Shown piece by piece: positions 33,520-45,169 of a DNA stretch of 64,000 bases. Source of the stretch: Piezodorus guildinii (Eukaryota; Arthropoda; Insecta; Hemiptera; Pentatomidae). The stretch covers positions 172,298,900 through 172,362,899 of the forward strand of contig CM041292.1 in assembly GCA_023052935.1 (NCBI GenBank), read 5' to 3'. A model generated the notes under the pieces. That model did not search any database. It was not told where the DNA came from and worked only from the letters and a program-made list of their open reading frames with translations. How positions within the stretch are numbered: position 1 is the first letter of the stretch; every line of letters starts with the position of its first letter. The position numbers were made by a program, and so were the translations under genes.

Positions 33520-34352
33520 TGCTACTACATGATGTCAAAGTAGGAAAATGGATTAACATGAGCATTGCTAATGCTTCCGCTACTGAAAAAACACCAAACC
33601 CAAATCCCAACCCACTAGGATGCCCACTAAGCTAAAGATAACAAACCTATCAGGCGAGAAAAATCAGGCGGTAGATTTCTTTATCAGAAGACCTACATTT
33701 TCCTTTTTCTGAGGTTTTTAGATGACGGAAAGGCGAAGAAAAAAGAAATGAAAGTTATCCGGGTTGAGTGTTTCCCTAGGTTAAATAGGAGAGAGTTATG
33801 GCTCAGGTTCATGTTTCCTAGAGAAAATAACAGCCCTATTCTTCCTAATTCTTTTACGACAGACAAACATAGTTATTAGCTTAAGCAAATAAGAAGTTAG
33901 AAATTTTTTTTGGATTAACAATGATCCCACGCCTTATTTATAATCTAGGAAAATGTATGTGTATAAACAAGCTTTGTAAAAATGGTTGTATTCAATTTCT
34001 ATAAAATAACCTATAACCAACGAAACTTTCTTCTCTAATGAGTCAGAACTTTAATAATAACAATAATGTCAGAAAAGAGTGATATCTCATTTTTCGCAAT
34101 AATTTCCTATTTTTTGTAATACCTATATATCGTTGAATATTAGACATACAAATGTCTTTTACCACTCAAATGAAGCTTATACAATACTTTATGATTTACT
34201 TCCTTCGATTATCTTCATAGGATGAGTCGTTTTCTTGATAGTAACCATAATTATGTTAAAAAAGAGTGATATTCCCTTTTTGAATGGCCGCCATTTTGTA
34301 ATCCACCCGTTTCAAATTGGCAGACGTGTATTTTTTTGCTTTACTCTGAGGG
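33520..34352. other. Region without recognisable genes
   Basis: No recognised coding or repeat content. Confidence 0.5.
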
Positions 34353-34763
34353 ATGCTTTGCATAAAACATACTAAAAATTTTAGTATAATGGGTTGCATT
34401 TTTCGTTGCTGGCTCACAGACTACCACCAAACAACGCAGAACATCGTCATCAAGAGAGGAAGTCCTTCCAAGACCTTCTTTGTCATCAAAGCTGGTCTCT
34501 CTCTCCCGCTAATTTTTAAGCCACCGTTAAACAATGCGCTAATTATTTCTGCCCTCACCCCAGACTTAATTATTATTTCTAGCCACCAAGGCCCTTTCAG
34601 AGTGAATTCACGAAAATCACGCGTTGGCATGTTAGGGAAGACTGTAAATTATATCGAAGAAGCGAAAAAATACAAATGTAAAAAAAAAAAAAAATTACCA
34701 TTTGGAAGAAGATTAATAAGTTTTCAAACTCATACAAATAAACCATCCAATAAACGTAAATAG
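34353..34763. other. Coding-like block open on both strands, unidentified
   Basis: The plus frame (136 codons) and the minus frame (34421-34630) are both open over 34421-34630, where composition is balanced. The plus frame has KRGSPSKTFFVIKAGLSLPL, and the minus frame has GLKISGRERPALMTKK. I suspect a transposon remnant. No family could be named. Confidence 0.2.
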
Positions 34764-35328
34764 TTGGCTATATAGATAGTTATTGTAAAGAAATCTCAAA
34801 ATCCGGTATTATTTTAAGGACAACTCAATATTTTTTCTCGTTTAGCTTACACGATTCTTGCCAGAGCCAGTAAGAAAAATATGAAATAAATTTGAATCAA
34901 AATAAATCTTGAAGTTAAACGGAAGCTCCTGAGCTGTCATCAATTATTGACAGCATCCCCTGATAAACACCCTCCGGACTACAGGTGTACATAGCAACCA
35001 GCCATAAATCATTTTATCATCCCAAGTCAAACCAGTCAAGGACTGATATGAAACAAACATTGAACGCGATATATGTATGGAAAATAGAAAAAACAGTTTT
35101 ATTTCTCAATACAAATAAATTATTTGATATGTATTGTTATTTAATAAAAACTGCGGCGACAGAAACATTGCAATAAAACCAGTCGCTATTCTCAATATGT
35201 TATTTCCTAATGGAACAGTTTTTAGTTATTTTTAAGGTCGATGAATAATATAAAAACTTGTTACATTTTCATTAAAAAATGGCTGCAAATAAGATATTGT
35301 TTAATAAAATAATTTAATTATATGCAAT
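34764..35328. other. Region without recognisable genes
   Basis: No recognised content. Confidence 0.45.
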
Positions 35329-35507
35329 AGGTAGAAATAACCAGGAGTCAGTCGTGTAAAAAATATTTTAATGGGCATCAATGAGCCATACCAAGCATGA
35401 ACTGTTCTGGCTCGATGATGCCCTGATTATGAACCACATTTTGAGCCGAAACGTCGGCAAAATTAAAAAAAATTTCACAATACTGACTCCTCATTATTTC
35501 TACCTAT
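35329..35507 (+). mobile_element. Compact fold-back element with hammerhead-like core
   Basis: AGGTAGAAATAA..GGAGTCAGT at 35329-35357 and its imperfect reverse complement ACTGACTCC..TTATTTCTACCT at 35482-35505 are inverted arms. Between them lies GGCTCGATGATG, then a loop, then TTGAGCCGAAACGTCGGC. The GGCTC/GAGCC pairing and the closing GAAACGTC resemble the hammerhead ribozymes of Penelope-like elements, though the CUGAnGA box is altered. The right half recurs at 105-205. The unit may be a non-autonomous Penelope-like remnant. Confidence 0.5.
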
Positions 35508-35589
35508 AATAATTTTAACAGTCAACCATACATCCTCAAATTAATTATACATAACAAGCTGACCCGACAGACAATGTCCTGTCTGAGCC

Positions 35590-35848
35590 ATGTCTTCAGA
35601 AATCAGTCAAGCTGTTCACGCGTAATGCGATAGCTAAGGGAAAAGGCGATTCATTTTATACGTAGATTGATAAAGAGATTATTATTACCTTAAAAAAATG
35701 GAAAAAAAAATTAACAACCAAATAATACTTTTCTTTTTTTTTCCTTTCATAAGATCCTTCTCCTGACTGTTATAAACACAACAAAAAAAGAATTAGCGAA
35801 ATCGGTCAAGCCGTTCACGCGCGATGCGATCACCAAGGGAGAAGGTGA

Positions 35849-35852
<4 letters not shown>
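35590..35852 (+). repeat. Two direct repeats of an RTE-type LINE 3' tail
   Basis: AAATCAGTCAAGCTGTTCAC..GATAGCTAAGGGAAAAGGCG at 35600-35645 and AAATCGGTCAAGCCGTTCAC..GATCACCAAGGGAGAAGG at 35798-35845 are the same sequence. It is the kind of conserved tail (AATCGGTnnAGnnGTT) that RTE-type LINEs carry before a short tandem repeat. The second copy runs directly into a (TA)n run. Confidence 0.5.
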
Positions 35853-35940
<88 letters not shown>

Positions 35941-35943
35941 AGG
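35853..35943. repeat. (TA)n(GA)n microsatellite
   Basis: About 27 TA units followed by about 17 GA units with one slip. It probably grew from the short tandem tail of the preceding LINE-like repeat. Confidence 0.95.
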
Positions 35944-36671
35944 GTGTTAAAAAATGAAGTAATTAATATAATCATATTGAGCAACATTTGACATATTTTG
36001 TTCTTAATGTATATTTTATAACAAAATTGAATAAATACTAATGTATTTAAAAGGTTAATACGATTTGCCCTATTATTAAATTTTAATATATACTATGTAT
36101 TTTTATCATAATTTTATATTCGTAGAAATTTAATATTAATATTCATTATGAAGTACTCATACTTAACAATTATTTTCTTGTCTTAATGTTGTTTATGAAG
36201 ATTATATTATGTTATGTAGTTGGAAACAGTAAATATATTTACTCATCTTTATATGAATTATCTTTAAATTTTATCCGTATACGATATGAAGATTATAAAT
36301 TTCTATTTCATGTATTTTCTTCTTTTTATTTTCACAATATTTCAGAAGATAGCAATTTATTCTATGACAGTATTTCATTTATTTGTTTCGTTTTGATTTT
36401 ACACTTGTAATTTTTATATATTGACGATTTCGAGTCTTGTCGCCAAAGGCTGGAGATAGATCTTTGGATTGAGTCAATTTCTCCTAAGCGTGACGCCTAA
36501 GCCCCATGGGAGATATAGAGTGATGCTTACGACATCTGGGATGGCCTCGGGTCTAACGCACTGGAGACTGATATAGCTTACAGTCAAAATTATTATTATT
36601 AATAATTTTAAAAAATATGATACTTATTCATAGTCAAATGAGTATTATTTATGAGTGAATCGGTTCCATGG
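35944..36671. other. AT-rich stretch without recognisable genes
   Basis: The 74-codon frame at 36186-36410 is AT-rich and has no domain. A small balanced patch at 36430-36580 is unidentified. Confidence 0.5.
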
Positions 36672-36975
36672 TACTGAAGGCCCAAAGTATGGTAGTTCAT
36701 ATAAAAAATAAGAAATCCTGGACCACTACTACTCTTGAGGGCATGTACTTTAGGAGATTCGTAATGTTTCCAGGACAACGGCCGTACATTGGGGTGATTA
36801 GGACGAGATCGCGCTCAGCCTCCAGTTTTTCACCCCATTTTAGATACCCTTTATATAGGCTGGGTGTGCCCCAGGAGGGTCTCGACACCCCAGGGTGAAA
36901 TATCAGAATAATATTCTGCCTCAGCCGAGATTGGATCCTGGGACCTGGAGGATAGTAGACAAGTGCTATATCCAG
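36672..36975 (-). mobile_element. SINE-I copy, diverged
   Basis: On the minus strand the tRNA-like part is mutated (GGATCCAATCTCGGC). The body landmarks GGTGTCGAGACCCTCCTGGG, GTACGGCCGTTGTCCTGG and ACATTACGAATCTCCT are kept. Open frames on both strands here are shadows of the SINE. Confidence 0.8.
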
Positions 36976-38489
36976 TTCAAATAATGTGTTAAATATATTA
37001 TGTGTATAGTAATATTCTTAGAGAAATTTAAGGTTTTCGTATTGCTTCGTTCTTTTAACACCTAGTATATAAATTAGAATATAAGATAATAGAATAATGA
37101 TTTATTGACAATATAAAATAAACACATTGACAGCTTAAAATTACAAGAGCTTGATTTATATATACGTAATATTTGATTTAATAATATCGTAAGAAAAAAA
37201 ATTACACAATTACAGTATTTACATAATAATTATTTTTTCTTAAGGAAGAATTGCAATTGGTAAAAGTCCAAATTTTTTATGTTGTTTTAATTGTTTATTT
37301 TTACAAGTCCATGTTCCTACGATTTTTCTTTAAAAAAAGTTTTAAAAAGATATTTCTTCCTATTATATCTTTTATTATTATTAAGTTCTCATTAGAGAAT
37401 TTGTGGCAGAACTTTCGTTATTATAGTTCATTCTAGAACTTATTTAAGTAAACTTATATAAGTTATTTTAATATGGCTGTTTAACGAACTTATAAATGGA
37501 TAGTTCTTTTGGTGGATGTCATATTTATGGCAAAACATCAATTAGGGAAATTCATATACAACAATTAAACTGAATATTGAATAGTTCAATTAATATTTCG
37601 GGTCTTGGTATTTTTTTTATATTAATAATTATTAGTTATTTATAATTCTCTCAATTTAATAAGATCAGGGAGTTAGTAGGTTTCTTATTCTTATCGTATT
37701 CCCTCCAAAAAAGAAAAATGATATGCCTAGTGGAAGGTATTTCTAAGAGGTTTCAATTTAAAAAAAAGTCGGCCCGCTCCAAATACCAGAGCAAATACCT
37801 GACATAAGATTTCCCTCTCCTGATATGAAATTAAGTCAAGGGCCCTTGTCCCTTTACCCGTTATATCCAGGCTTGTGTGCCATAGAACTTCTGTCTAAGA
37901 TATACCATCAAATCTTTATCTAGTAAGAAGTATTTCATTTAATTATACAACGAAAGAGAGTGTTAAATTCATCTTAGTTTGTTAAAAATCTATTAAGCAA
38001 ACAATTGTGTTTCTTCTTTCTTCGCTATTTCCCAAAAGGTCATTTACTCTCAAAGAATTTATATTCAGTTGTAGCAACCAGCACTCTTTACGAATTTAAA
38101 CGGACATTTGTTCTTCCTTAGCAATTTCTTCTTTTAAAGTAGTTGCTACTTTTTTTTTTTTTTTCATTACTTCAAACTGGTTGTATTGTCGAACGTTTAG
38201 AATGTCTGTGATTCGAGAGATTTGCTAGGTTAGTCATAAAGCATCAGAGATCATCCTGACATACAAACATATTATTTTCTATGATAAGAATCCACGAGTT
38301 GTAACTCTGTTCTTCAGACTCCACCATCGTTTGATTATTTCCCTAACAAAAAGGATATAGGCCATTAGGTTTAGATGGTTACTGAAGCACTTTGAAGCCC
38401 ATTATAAAAACCCAACAGTATTTTTTGAGAGCTCCATTTTTCAATGCATTATTCTATTAATTCAATAGATCTAGGCTTAAGTAAGTGAT
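36976..38489. other. Region without recognisable genes
   Basis: AT-rich sequence. Balanced patches at 37780-37900 and 38260-38400 show no domain or family similarity. Confidence 0.5.
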
Positions 38490-38812
38490 TAAAAAAAATA
38501 CATATAGATATTCGCACTGTTTCTAGACCAACGATCATGCATGCAGGTCATTAGATCACACTCGGCCACCAAGCTTACCCAAACTTTGGGCACCCTCTTT
38601 ATAGAGGCTGGGTTCATAAAGTCATAACATCTACTTAAGAAGTGACGTGGTCTTCTAGTAGATTGAACACTAGGTACAGTTCCCCATACCCTAGAATCGC
38701 ACCTCGGTTAAAAATGACAGAATAAATAATATTCTGCCACAGAGGGAATTCGAACCTGAGACCTGGAGAACAGCAGACTATGCTCAATCTGCTAGACCAA
38801 GAGACTTCCTAA
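38490..38812 (-). mobile_element. SINE-I with an internal inverted duplication of its head
   Basis: The body is in minus orientation, and its tRNA-like head ends near 38812 next to CCTAAGTAGATG. Inside the element, at about 38627-38680, lies CATCTACTTAAGAAGTGACG followed by TGGTCTTCTAGTAGATTGAA. This is a second copy of the same head and flank in the opposite orientation, so head and adjacent host sequence are duplicated in inverted form within the copy. Confidence 0.75.
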
Positions 38813-39074
38813 GTAGATGATAGGATCAACTTAAATATTCTTACTAATCTGAAATACTAATTAGTTTAGTTGTTTTCTCACTAAAATACAAATTTATTTA
38901 TTTATCAGGAGTTTTCACAGTAATCATTTAAATAAGTATATATTACCATATAATATGGCTAATCATCTATATATGCAACAAGCAAATATGCTAACCAATG
39001 AATAAAAAGACAAAAATAATGCTGTAAAATAGATATTTATAAAAATAACTATCAGTGTAGCAAGTCCCTTAGTT

Positions 39075-39490
39075 ACCACCTGGATAGTCTTCTAGACTGA
39101 TTATAAAGGTTTGTGGTAGTGGATAGGTTCTGAGTCAGCGGGTATGAATTTAGGACCAGTCTGCCGTGAAAATCATTGTGACGATCAATGACAGTTGCAA
39201 TGACGAATGGAATATCAAGGTAATTATGTAGTGTCTCATTAGATACATAAATGGGAGCATTTACAATTTTCTTGAGTAATTTCGATTGAAATGGGTGAAT
39301 AATTTTGATGTTTGAATTTTTTCCTGTTCCCCATAACTCAATCTCATGGGTCCAAATATGTTTTATTAATACTTTGTATTAAAGTTGGTCTGGTAATCAC
39401 GAAAGAAGTCCATATCGCCGATACAGTTCTTTTCTTTTCTGCCCATGTCAATCGTTTGTCACAGTAAAGGCCTAGTTAACTAAGCTGAAT
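39075..39490 (-). mobile_element. Jockey-type LINE fragment
   Basis: Minus-strand pieces read LTWAEKKRTVSAIWTSFV, then EIELWGTGKNSNIKII, then FQSKLLKKIVNAPIYVSNE, then LHNYLDIPFV. It is the same domain order as at 5173-5770, with a stop near 39340. No 3' tail is obvious. Confidence 0.8.
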
Positions 39491-39896
39491 CGCCGCCAAA
39501 TGTTTTAGTACTGTAGGATGTCAGAGTAATATATATTGAAAATACAATAAATAAAAAGTTGACTGTCAAACATAAATTTTATTCATGACTAGTTAACACT
39601 GAACCCATGGTGTAGCTAAACTTTTTAACAGCTCAATTTGTCACATACTCTTGCTCAACTTCTTCCACCTATAGCGTGGTACGTTGAGCATACCTAACTT
39701 TCTGCATTTAAATAATTGTACCTTTTAAATCCGACTTGTTAGAAATAAATTACTATGGACACTTTTTCAAAAGGATAAATTAGTGATCCATCAGTATACG
39801 ACTTCTCGTTGTGAAGCTATAATCAGTTAAGCGAAAAATTACTCAGCTAGCCCCGCCCTATCCTCTTCGAATATTTTTTATCAGTTAATTTATACT
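39491..39896. other. Region without recognisable genes
   Basis: No recognised content. Confidence 0.45.
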
Positions 39897-40537
39897 TTTG
39901 GTTTATTATTTTCAATAAAGAACCTTTGTAATCAAAAAAAAAAAAAAAAAGTAACCCTCTTCAAAATTTGAGAGCTTATTTAAGATACCTGAAACCCGAA
40001 TAACGAATATAAAAAAATCCGTTTGCCTGCTATCCGCATTGAAATTTTACACATAAAACGCCCATAAACTCAGTTATTTTTGAAGATAGAGAAAAACCTT
40101 TTTAAAATAAGTAAAGCGCGACAAACAAAGGAAAAAAGAAAACAAATTAAATCTTTTGCATATATACGCTAGTAGCTCCGCTATTTTCGAAAATATAGAA
40201 AAAAAATATTAGTGTTTACTAACAAAAAACCCGCGAATAATTGATAAAAGAGAAAAAAAAAATTGAAATTTTACCTATAACTACGCGCAAAACTCAGTTA
40301 TTTTTAAAGATAGATAAAAATATGTATAGCTTTTTATATTCAGAAAAGCGTGATAAAAAAATTAATCTATTTATTCAAGTCACAAATCATAATAGATGTG
40401 ATTTCACCAAAACTCGGTTATTATGTAAGATAGAGAAAAATCGAAAAGATTAGCAGCTGCTATATGTAAACAGTTATACCTTGATATAGTTATTTGTAAA
40501 TAATAAACCATTGTGTAATAATTTGCAGCGGTTTTTA
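39897..40537 (+). repeat. Family B repeat, complete reference copy (about 640 bp)
   Basis: The left end is TTTTGGTTTATTATTTTCAA, and the right end is AATAATAAACCATTGTGTAA..TTTGCAGCGG. GGTTTATTATTT and AAATAATAAACC form a 12-bp inverted pair. Between the ends are about four degenerate tandem units of 100-130 bp. Each carries AACTCAGTTATTTTTGAAGA followed by TAGAnAAAAAT, GCGnnAnAAAC and AATTGAAATTTTACnCATAA. An A-run follows the left end (GTAATCAAAAAAA). It is noncoding. Other copies are at 1300-1402, 8655-8706, 22757-23685, 45170-46128, 61690-62225, 62410-62672 and 63288-63800. This is the commonest family in the window. The class is unknown; a non-autonomous DNA transposon is the likeliest. 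Confidence 0.8.
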
Positions 40538-41289
40538 AACACTACAAATACCTTTTTATTATTTTATTAATCCTTTAAAATACAAAATTACCTAATAAAT
40601 GAAGTTTATAAACTTTAACCCGAAACTTTGTGCAATGACCTTGCTTTTACGGATATGAAGTTGTCAGGGCAACAATAAAGAACACCTACCTAACTAGGCA
40701 CGCAAGCTTTTTATTACCTAGATTATCACGCATTGACCACTCAGCTTAACAGACCTCAAACAGCAAACATGATTATATGTCAGGTTATATGAGGAAACAT
40801 TATACATAGCTAGCGATTTAGATGTCTTGAATGAGGAATAACAGACTTCTTATTGTATCGAAATTCCCCTCACCGCAAGTATACTCGGTCGTGGATCTTT
40901 TTCCCAAGATACGATTTAGCGCGGTTAACCAAAGATATTAAATAGCTCTATTTATTTATTTCACTGTATATCGACTTCCTATTATACGAGTACTGCGCTT
41001 ACAATGAGCTGCAATTCTAAGGAACAGAAAGTGTCATCAGGATTGGGCGGAATCTTGACATTACACTAGCAGCGAGATTTGCAAATATATACAAGTGAAT
41101 ATTAAAGAGTACAATTCAGTTTAAATACAGAAGAGCAAGCAGGATTCTCGCTAAAATCATGCACTATAGCATCAAAGGATAATTAAATTAAATCAGGACT
41201 AAACTAGTCACAGAATATCAACTTTATATACAGATGTACTACATTCATATCGCTAAGTACACCGTGCAGACAATTAAGATTTTATTAAT
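40538..41289. other. Region without recognisable genes
   Basis: AT-rich. TTAAGATTTTATTAAT at 41274-41289 is the left target duplication of the LINE fragment that follows. Confidence 0.5.
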
Positions 41290-41430
41290 AATAATAAAAA
41301 TAGGCTTACCGAACCCGAAGGTTCGATGCCGATACCACCAAACTCCGCCTACACAGACTCGTCCCATGTTCACCATTCAAGCCCAAGCCCCCGAGATCAG
41401 CCTGAACTTTTATAAGACTCATTTATAACT
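41290..41430 (-). mobile_element. RTE-like LINE, very short 3' copy with 16-bp target duplication
   Basis: On the minus strand it ends in CGGGTTCGGTAAGCCTA followed by a TTATTATTATT-type tail. It shares GGCTTGGGC and the GATCTCGGGGGC segment with the copy at 45497-45898. TTAAGATTTTATTAAT is duplicated exactly at 41274-41289 and 41431-41446. About 25 bp at the 5' junction do not match the longer copy and may be filler added during insertion. Confidence 0.8.
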
Positions 41431-41464
41431 TTAAGATTTTATTAATGATATTAATTATTCCGAA

Positions 41465-41640
41465 AGAAACATACTTTCATGATTAATAAAATGGCTCTTA
41501 ATTCTACCAAAATTTATTGCACAACAATTTTATTTTAGTCTACGTTTCGGAGTTTTTCTTCATCTTTAGGACACACTTTCAACAAACAATGGTTTCTTAT
41601 ATATGTTAAGTTAGTATCCATTTTGTTTCTTAGATATACC
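41465..41640 (-). repeat. Decayed Penelope-like tail with hammerhead-like core
   Basis: On the minus strand CTAAAGATGAAGAAAAACTC is followed by CGAAACGTAGAC. It has the same layout as the better motif at 62731-62767, with the first box mutated. Confidence 0.35.
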
Positions 41641-41992
41641 GAAACGGAGGTGAGTCGTCTTTAACATGTTTATCTGTTGTTTCTAATTATTCTAAATTTA
41701 TCTATTCTTTTTTATTTGTTGTTTCTAAAATATTTATCCTACTTAATAAAGCATTTCCAATCAGTCAGTAATGTTACTTTACATCAACATAACAACTGTT
41801 TGTCAAATTGCTCTGTAAAAGATTTTTATTAATAAACTAATTGTTATATCATTTTGATTCAGTTATTCGATTTCTTTACCCATCAGTTTCTGTTATATTT
41901 ACACCCGCTAAAATATTGTAATTTTTAATAACTTTTTTTCTTTTTGTAAATTCTCTTTAATTGTTCTCCCTCATATATATTTCGGTATAAAC

Positions 41993-42301
41993 TTATTTTA
42001 TTCTTTTCGCATCATTTTTAGCACTGATGATGACCCACAACAGGAGCCGTATCGTTGGAAAGAAAAAATATTTTATTGTTCTTCTATCACTGACCACCAT
42101 CCAGACTAATTTCTTCCTGTTCATTTGAATAGGTAATGGCGAAGTTCCTTTTACACTCTTTTTTTTTCCCATCTCTATCGTTTTGATAGTTTTTATTTTA
42201 TATTTTAGGGAATCCTGCCCTACAAGATCCTTTAATGACACTCCACTAAACGTCTCATGGTGAATCCTCATACAAGACAACCTTCCACTTAACCAAAGCA
42301 C
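41993..42301 (+). repeat. Region with a hammerhead-like CTGATGA core, otherwise unidentified
   Basis: CTGATGA at 42024-42030 is followed by TGACCCACAACAGG and, further on, GGAAAG. This resembles the CUGAUGA..GAAA order but with an extra 14 bp. The minus-strand open frame through this block shows no domain. A relation to Penelope-like elements is only suggestive. Confidence 0.25.
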
Positions 42302-42479
42302 TACATGACCATCTTAAGGCCGATATAGGCTTACTGAGCAGAACTGTGGGAATCTACTAAATCATAAACTTGTGCCCGTATCCAATCCTTACAATCCAAA
42401 ATCCTCCTTACTTTGTCACGAATAAACTCAGCCATGAAGACCTTCCTTCCAATGTTGCTGATTTTGTCCGACACAGGTA

Positions 42480-42700
42480 GCTCTCCTTTCATGGCCAACT
42501 CCATTCTCACTGCAACCCACTATTTTCAATGCTACTAGCATCCTCTTCGATTCCTGATGATCCTCCGAGGCGCTGAGGATCATCCGCGGGACCTTCTGAT
42601 TTAGAATTCCTATTTGAGTGCTGTCAATGGGTAGTGTCTCTACATGTATTTCACGTCACGTATTATATTACCATCACATTTACTACATGTGTTTTTTAAT
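42480..42700 (+). repeat. Family D repeat, copy 2
   Basis: It contains CTCCTTTCATGGCCAACTCC, TCTCACTGCAACCCACTA, CCTGATGATCCTCC and GCTGTCAATGGGTA, in the same order as 10455-10690. Confidence 0.6.
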
Positions 42701-43704
42701 ACAGTACTAAATAACAATAAATATGTTTAAAATATATTTTAGTGAAGAGTGAATTATTTTGATTAGAAACATCTGCTTCTGAAGCTTTATTAATGATATA
42801 TACAATTTATAAACTAAACTGAGAAAGCAGAACTGCTTCGTTAATAGACTCGAGATTACTGCCCTGACCTAGTAAACTCAAGTTGGTTATCGGAGCTAAA
42901 ATCGGTCTTTGAAAGCTCAAAAATACTCCAACTTCAAACCAGACCTTCCACAGATTGGAATCGAATCGTGAACAGCCCATGATCATTAATTACCTTTCCT
43001 AAACCGAACTTAGGTCAAAAAGAGTGGTATTGAGCTTCGAAATGACTTCTTTCAGAACCATTTTATTGCAGGTGCTCGTCTCTGTTTCGAGTAACGCAAA
43101 TAACAACTAAAGTAGTCCAATAAACTTCAGGGAAGAGGTCATTGAGAACAAAACAAGAAATAATGAGAATGGTGATTGGTAATTGAACTTCATGGGAGGT
43201 CAATAGAGGGTCCAACCTTACCTAACCAATTGAGGTCGTTTGGAAGATTCGTCAGGGTTTCATGACAACACATTAATTAGTACAAAATACACTTCAAGCT
43301 AAGTTTCTATTAATTACAGATAGCTTGTATCACATTTAGGAATAATTAAAAGTTGCTTAATTTATCTTAAAATACTTTAAAAATTTCATTATATAGAATT
43401 AAATGCTTTCGTACCGCTTAGGTTTCATCATAACTATCCCTTATGATGATAAAATATCTGACATAAATATTCAACATTTATTTACACCTAGAGTGAAGAA
43501 GAAAGGAATAAATGGTTTATTCGTTTCATAAAGGTAAGAAAAAAGTTTATGTTTAAACTAAGTAGATGAGTAATTTGAACAATCAAATAATATAATAAAT
43601 CTCGAAATTATATTCGATAGAAATTTAAAATGTTCACCTCACTTTTCTCAACATAAATAAATCTATTGGATGAAAAATTATTAGACTTAAATATTTATTA
43701 TCAT
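42701..43704. other. Region without recognisable genes
   Basis: A balanced patch at 42840-43260 has no open frame or family similarity that I could see. Confidence 0.45.
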
Positions 43705-44540
43705 CGTAGAGTTCAGGAATCTGGGAGTAACCTTTGACCAAACTCTATCCTTCAAAAATCATATTTCCGAAATCTCTCGTCGTACCTTTTCAACCTTAAA
43801 CAATACAGTCGTATTCCCTCCATCACCTATTCCAGCTTGAAACCCGAAAACTCCTCGTTACTTCTCTAATATTTCCCCACTTCGACTATTGCTGTATACG
43901 GTGGTGTGTCTGGGGGATCTCGAGGTAAAAATAAAAAGCTTAAATAATTGCTTTGTTCGATTCATCTTCGGTCCTAGATACACCTCTGTATCCCAATTTT
44001 ATGGCGAGTTGAAGTGGCTTAACCCTTCCAATCGTCGAAAGTATTTCCTTGCGTCATTCCTTTACCAAGTAATCCAATCCCGCCGTCCATCATACATTTT
44101 TGACCTCCTGCAGTTCAAGTCATCTGTCCATCCTCGTACACGCTCCAGGCCTTCAGATTTAAACAGTACTGCCCACCAAACTGCACGTTTCGACAGATCC
44201 TTTCTTATCCGATCCTCAATCCTATGGAATTCTAAACCGCCTTCCATCCGTCACTCCAATTCTCTTCCTACCTTTAAATCCCGTATATTCGATCACTTAA
44301 TGAATACTCAGGCTCAATAGAATTGTAAATAAGCTTTTTTATATATTATTTTTATTTTATATTTTTTGTTTTTTTCTCATTGAAAAATGTCTATTTTATA
44401 CCAGTAATTATTAACTTGTTTATATTCATTTACTTTACTCTAAGACTCTAAACCCCTTTTTGTACATTCTGTATATTTTATTCTAAAGGTACATGTCCCA
44501 GGATAATGAAGAATTTATTTATTTAAAAAAAAAAAAAAAA
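43705..44540 (+). mobile_element. CR1-like LINE, 3' part, degraded
   Basis: Readable pieces are FRNLGVTFDQTLSFKNHISE, SLNNCFVRFIFGPRY, FYGELKWLNPSNRRKYFLAS, then SSILWNSKPPSIRHSNSLP with FKSRIF and a stop at 44318. The last 140 codons or so are open. Earlier parts are frameshifted. The 3' part ends GGTACATGTCCCAGGATAAT..TTTATTTATTT and an A-run at 44525-44540. It is a sister of 19209-20250. Confidence 0.87.
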
Positions 44541-45169
44541 GTTCACGTTCTCGTCTAAAACCAAGAATCTACAGAACAATTTTACGTCCGCGCACTCAGC
44601 GGAAAAGTGTGTTCAGTCATCAAACAGCACATTAAGAATAATTGTAAAAGGAACGAGATTACAAATAGTAAAAAAAATCTATACTAAATGAAGGGTCAAA
44701 TCATAAAACTAAGAGGAATCTTTCTTTTTTTTATTTTGTATAACAAGCCTCCTATTCAGTCAGGAAACACCTCTTGGAATACCCAGAAATTGAGTTTTAG
44801 TTTAAGATTAAGTGTAAATAAAGGCCAGTACCAACTAAAAGATGGGTCCCATCACCTGATTTATTATTAACATATATATTATTAAACCTCAGAAGTTGAA
44901 TATCCAATAAACTTGAAATCGGCAATAATTATTCTGAGAGATTCGCAACAACTCAAGGATTTCTTGAATAAGGTCCTACGTAAAAGTTTTTGTCCGAAGA
45001 GGGATGGGGCCACTGGAGATTTTTGTAAGACAATAAAATGCGGATTTACAGAGGTTGTATAAATAAAGCTATAGTATCGTAGTGGCTGAAATGGGAATGC
45101 AAAGTTGTTAGGCTTAGTAATGAACGAATTCCTTAGAAATTAATTTGCGCTAAACTGAATAACTTACGA
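44541..45169. other. Region without recognisable genes
   Basis: AT-rich, nothing recognised. The 60-codon frame at 44688 shows no domain. Confidence 0.45.

Noticed and set aside
35793..35987. Open frame rich in leucine-serine and tyrosine-isoleucine
   Set aside because: It is the translation of (GA)n and (TA)n repeats.
36668..36898. Open frames on both strands
   Set aside because: Both are translations of a SINE-I copy.
39897..40537. CRISPR array, because of regularly spaced AACTCAGTTATTTTTGAAGA
   Set aside because: The units are degenerate, spacers are similar to each other, and the same block recurs as a dispersed repeat in a eukaryotic setting.
41993..42301. 102-codon minus-strand gene
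   Set aside because: No domain, no splice context and low complexity; probably chance.
44062..44247. Minus-strand open frame
   Set aside because: It is the antisense shadow of the CR1-like LINE coding region.
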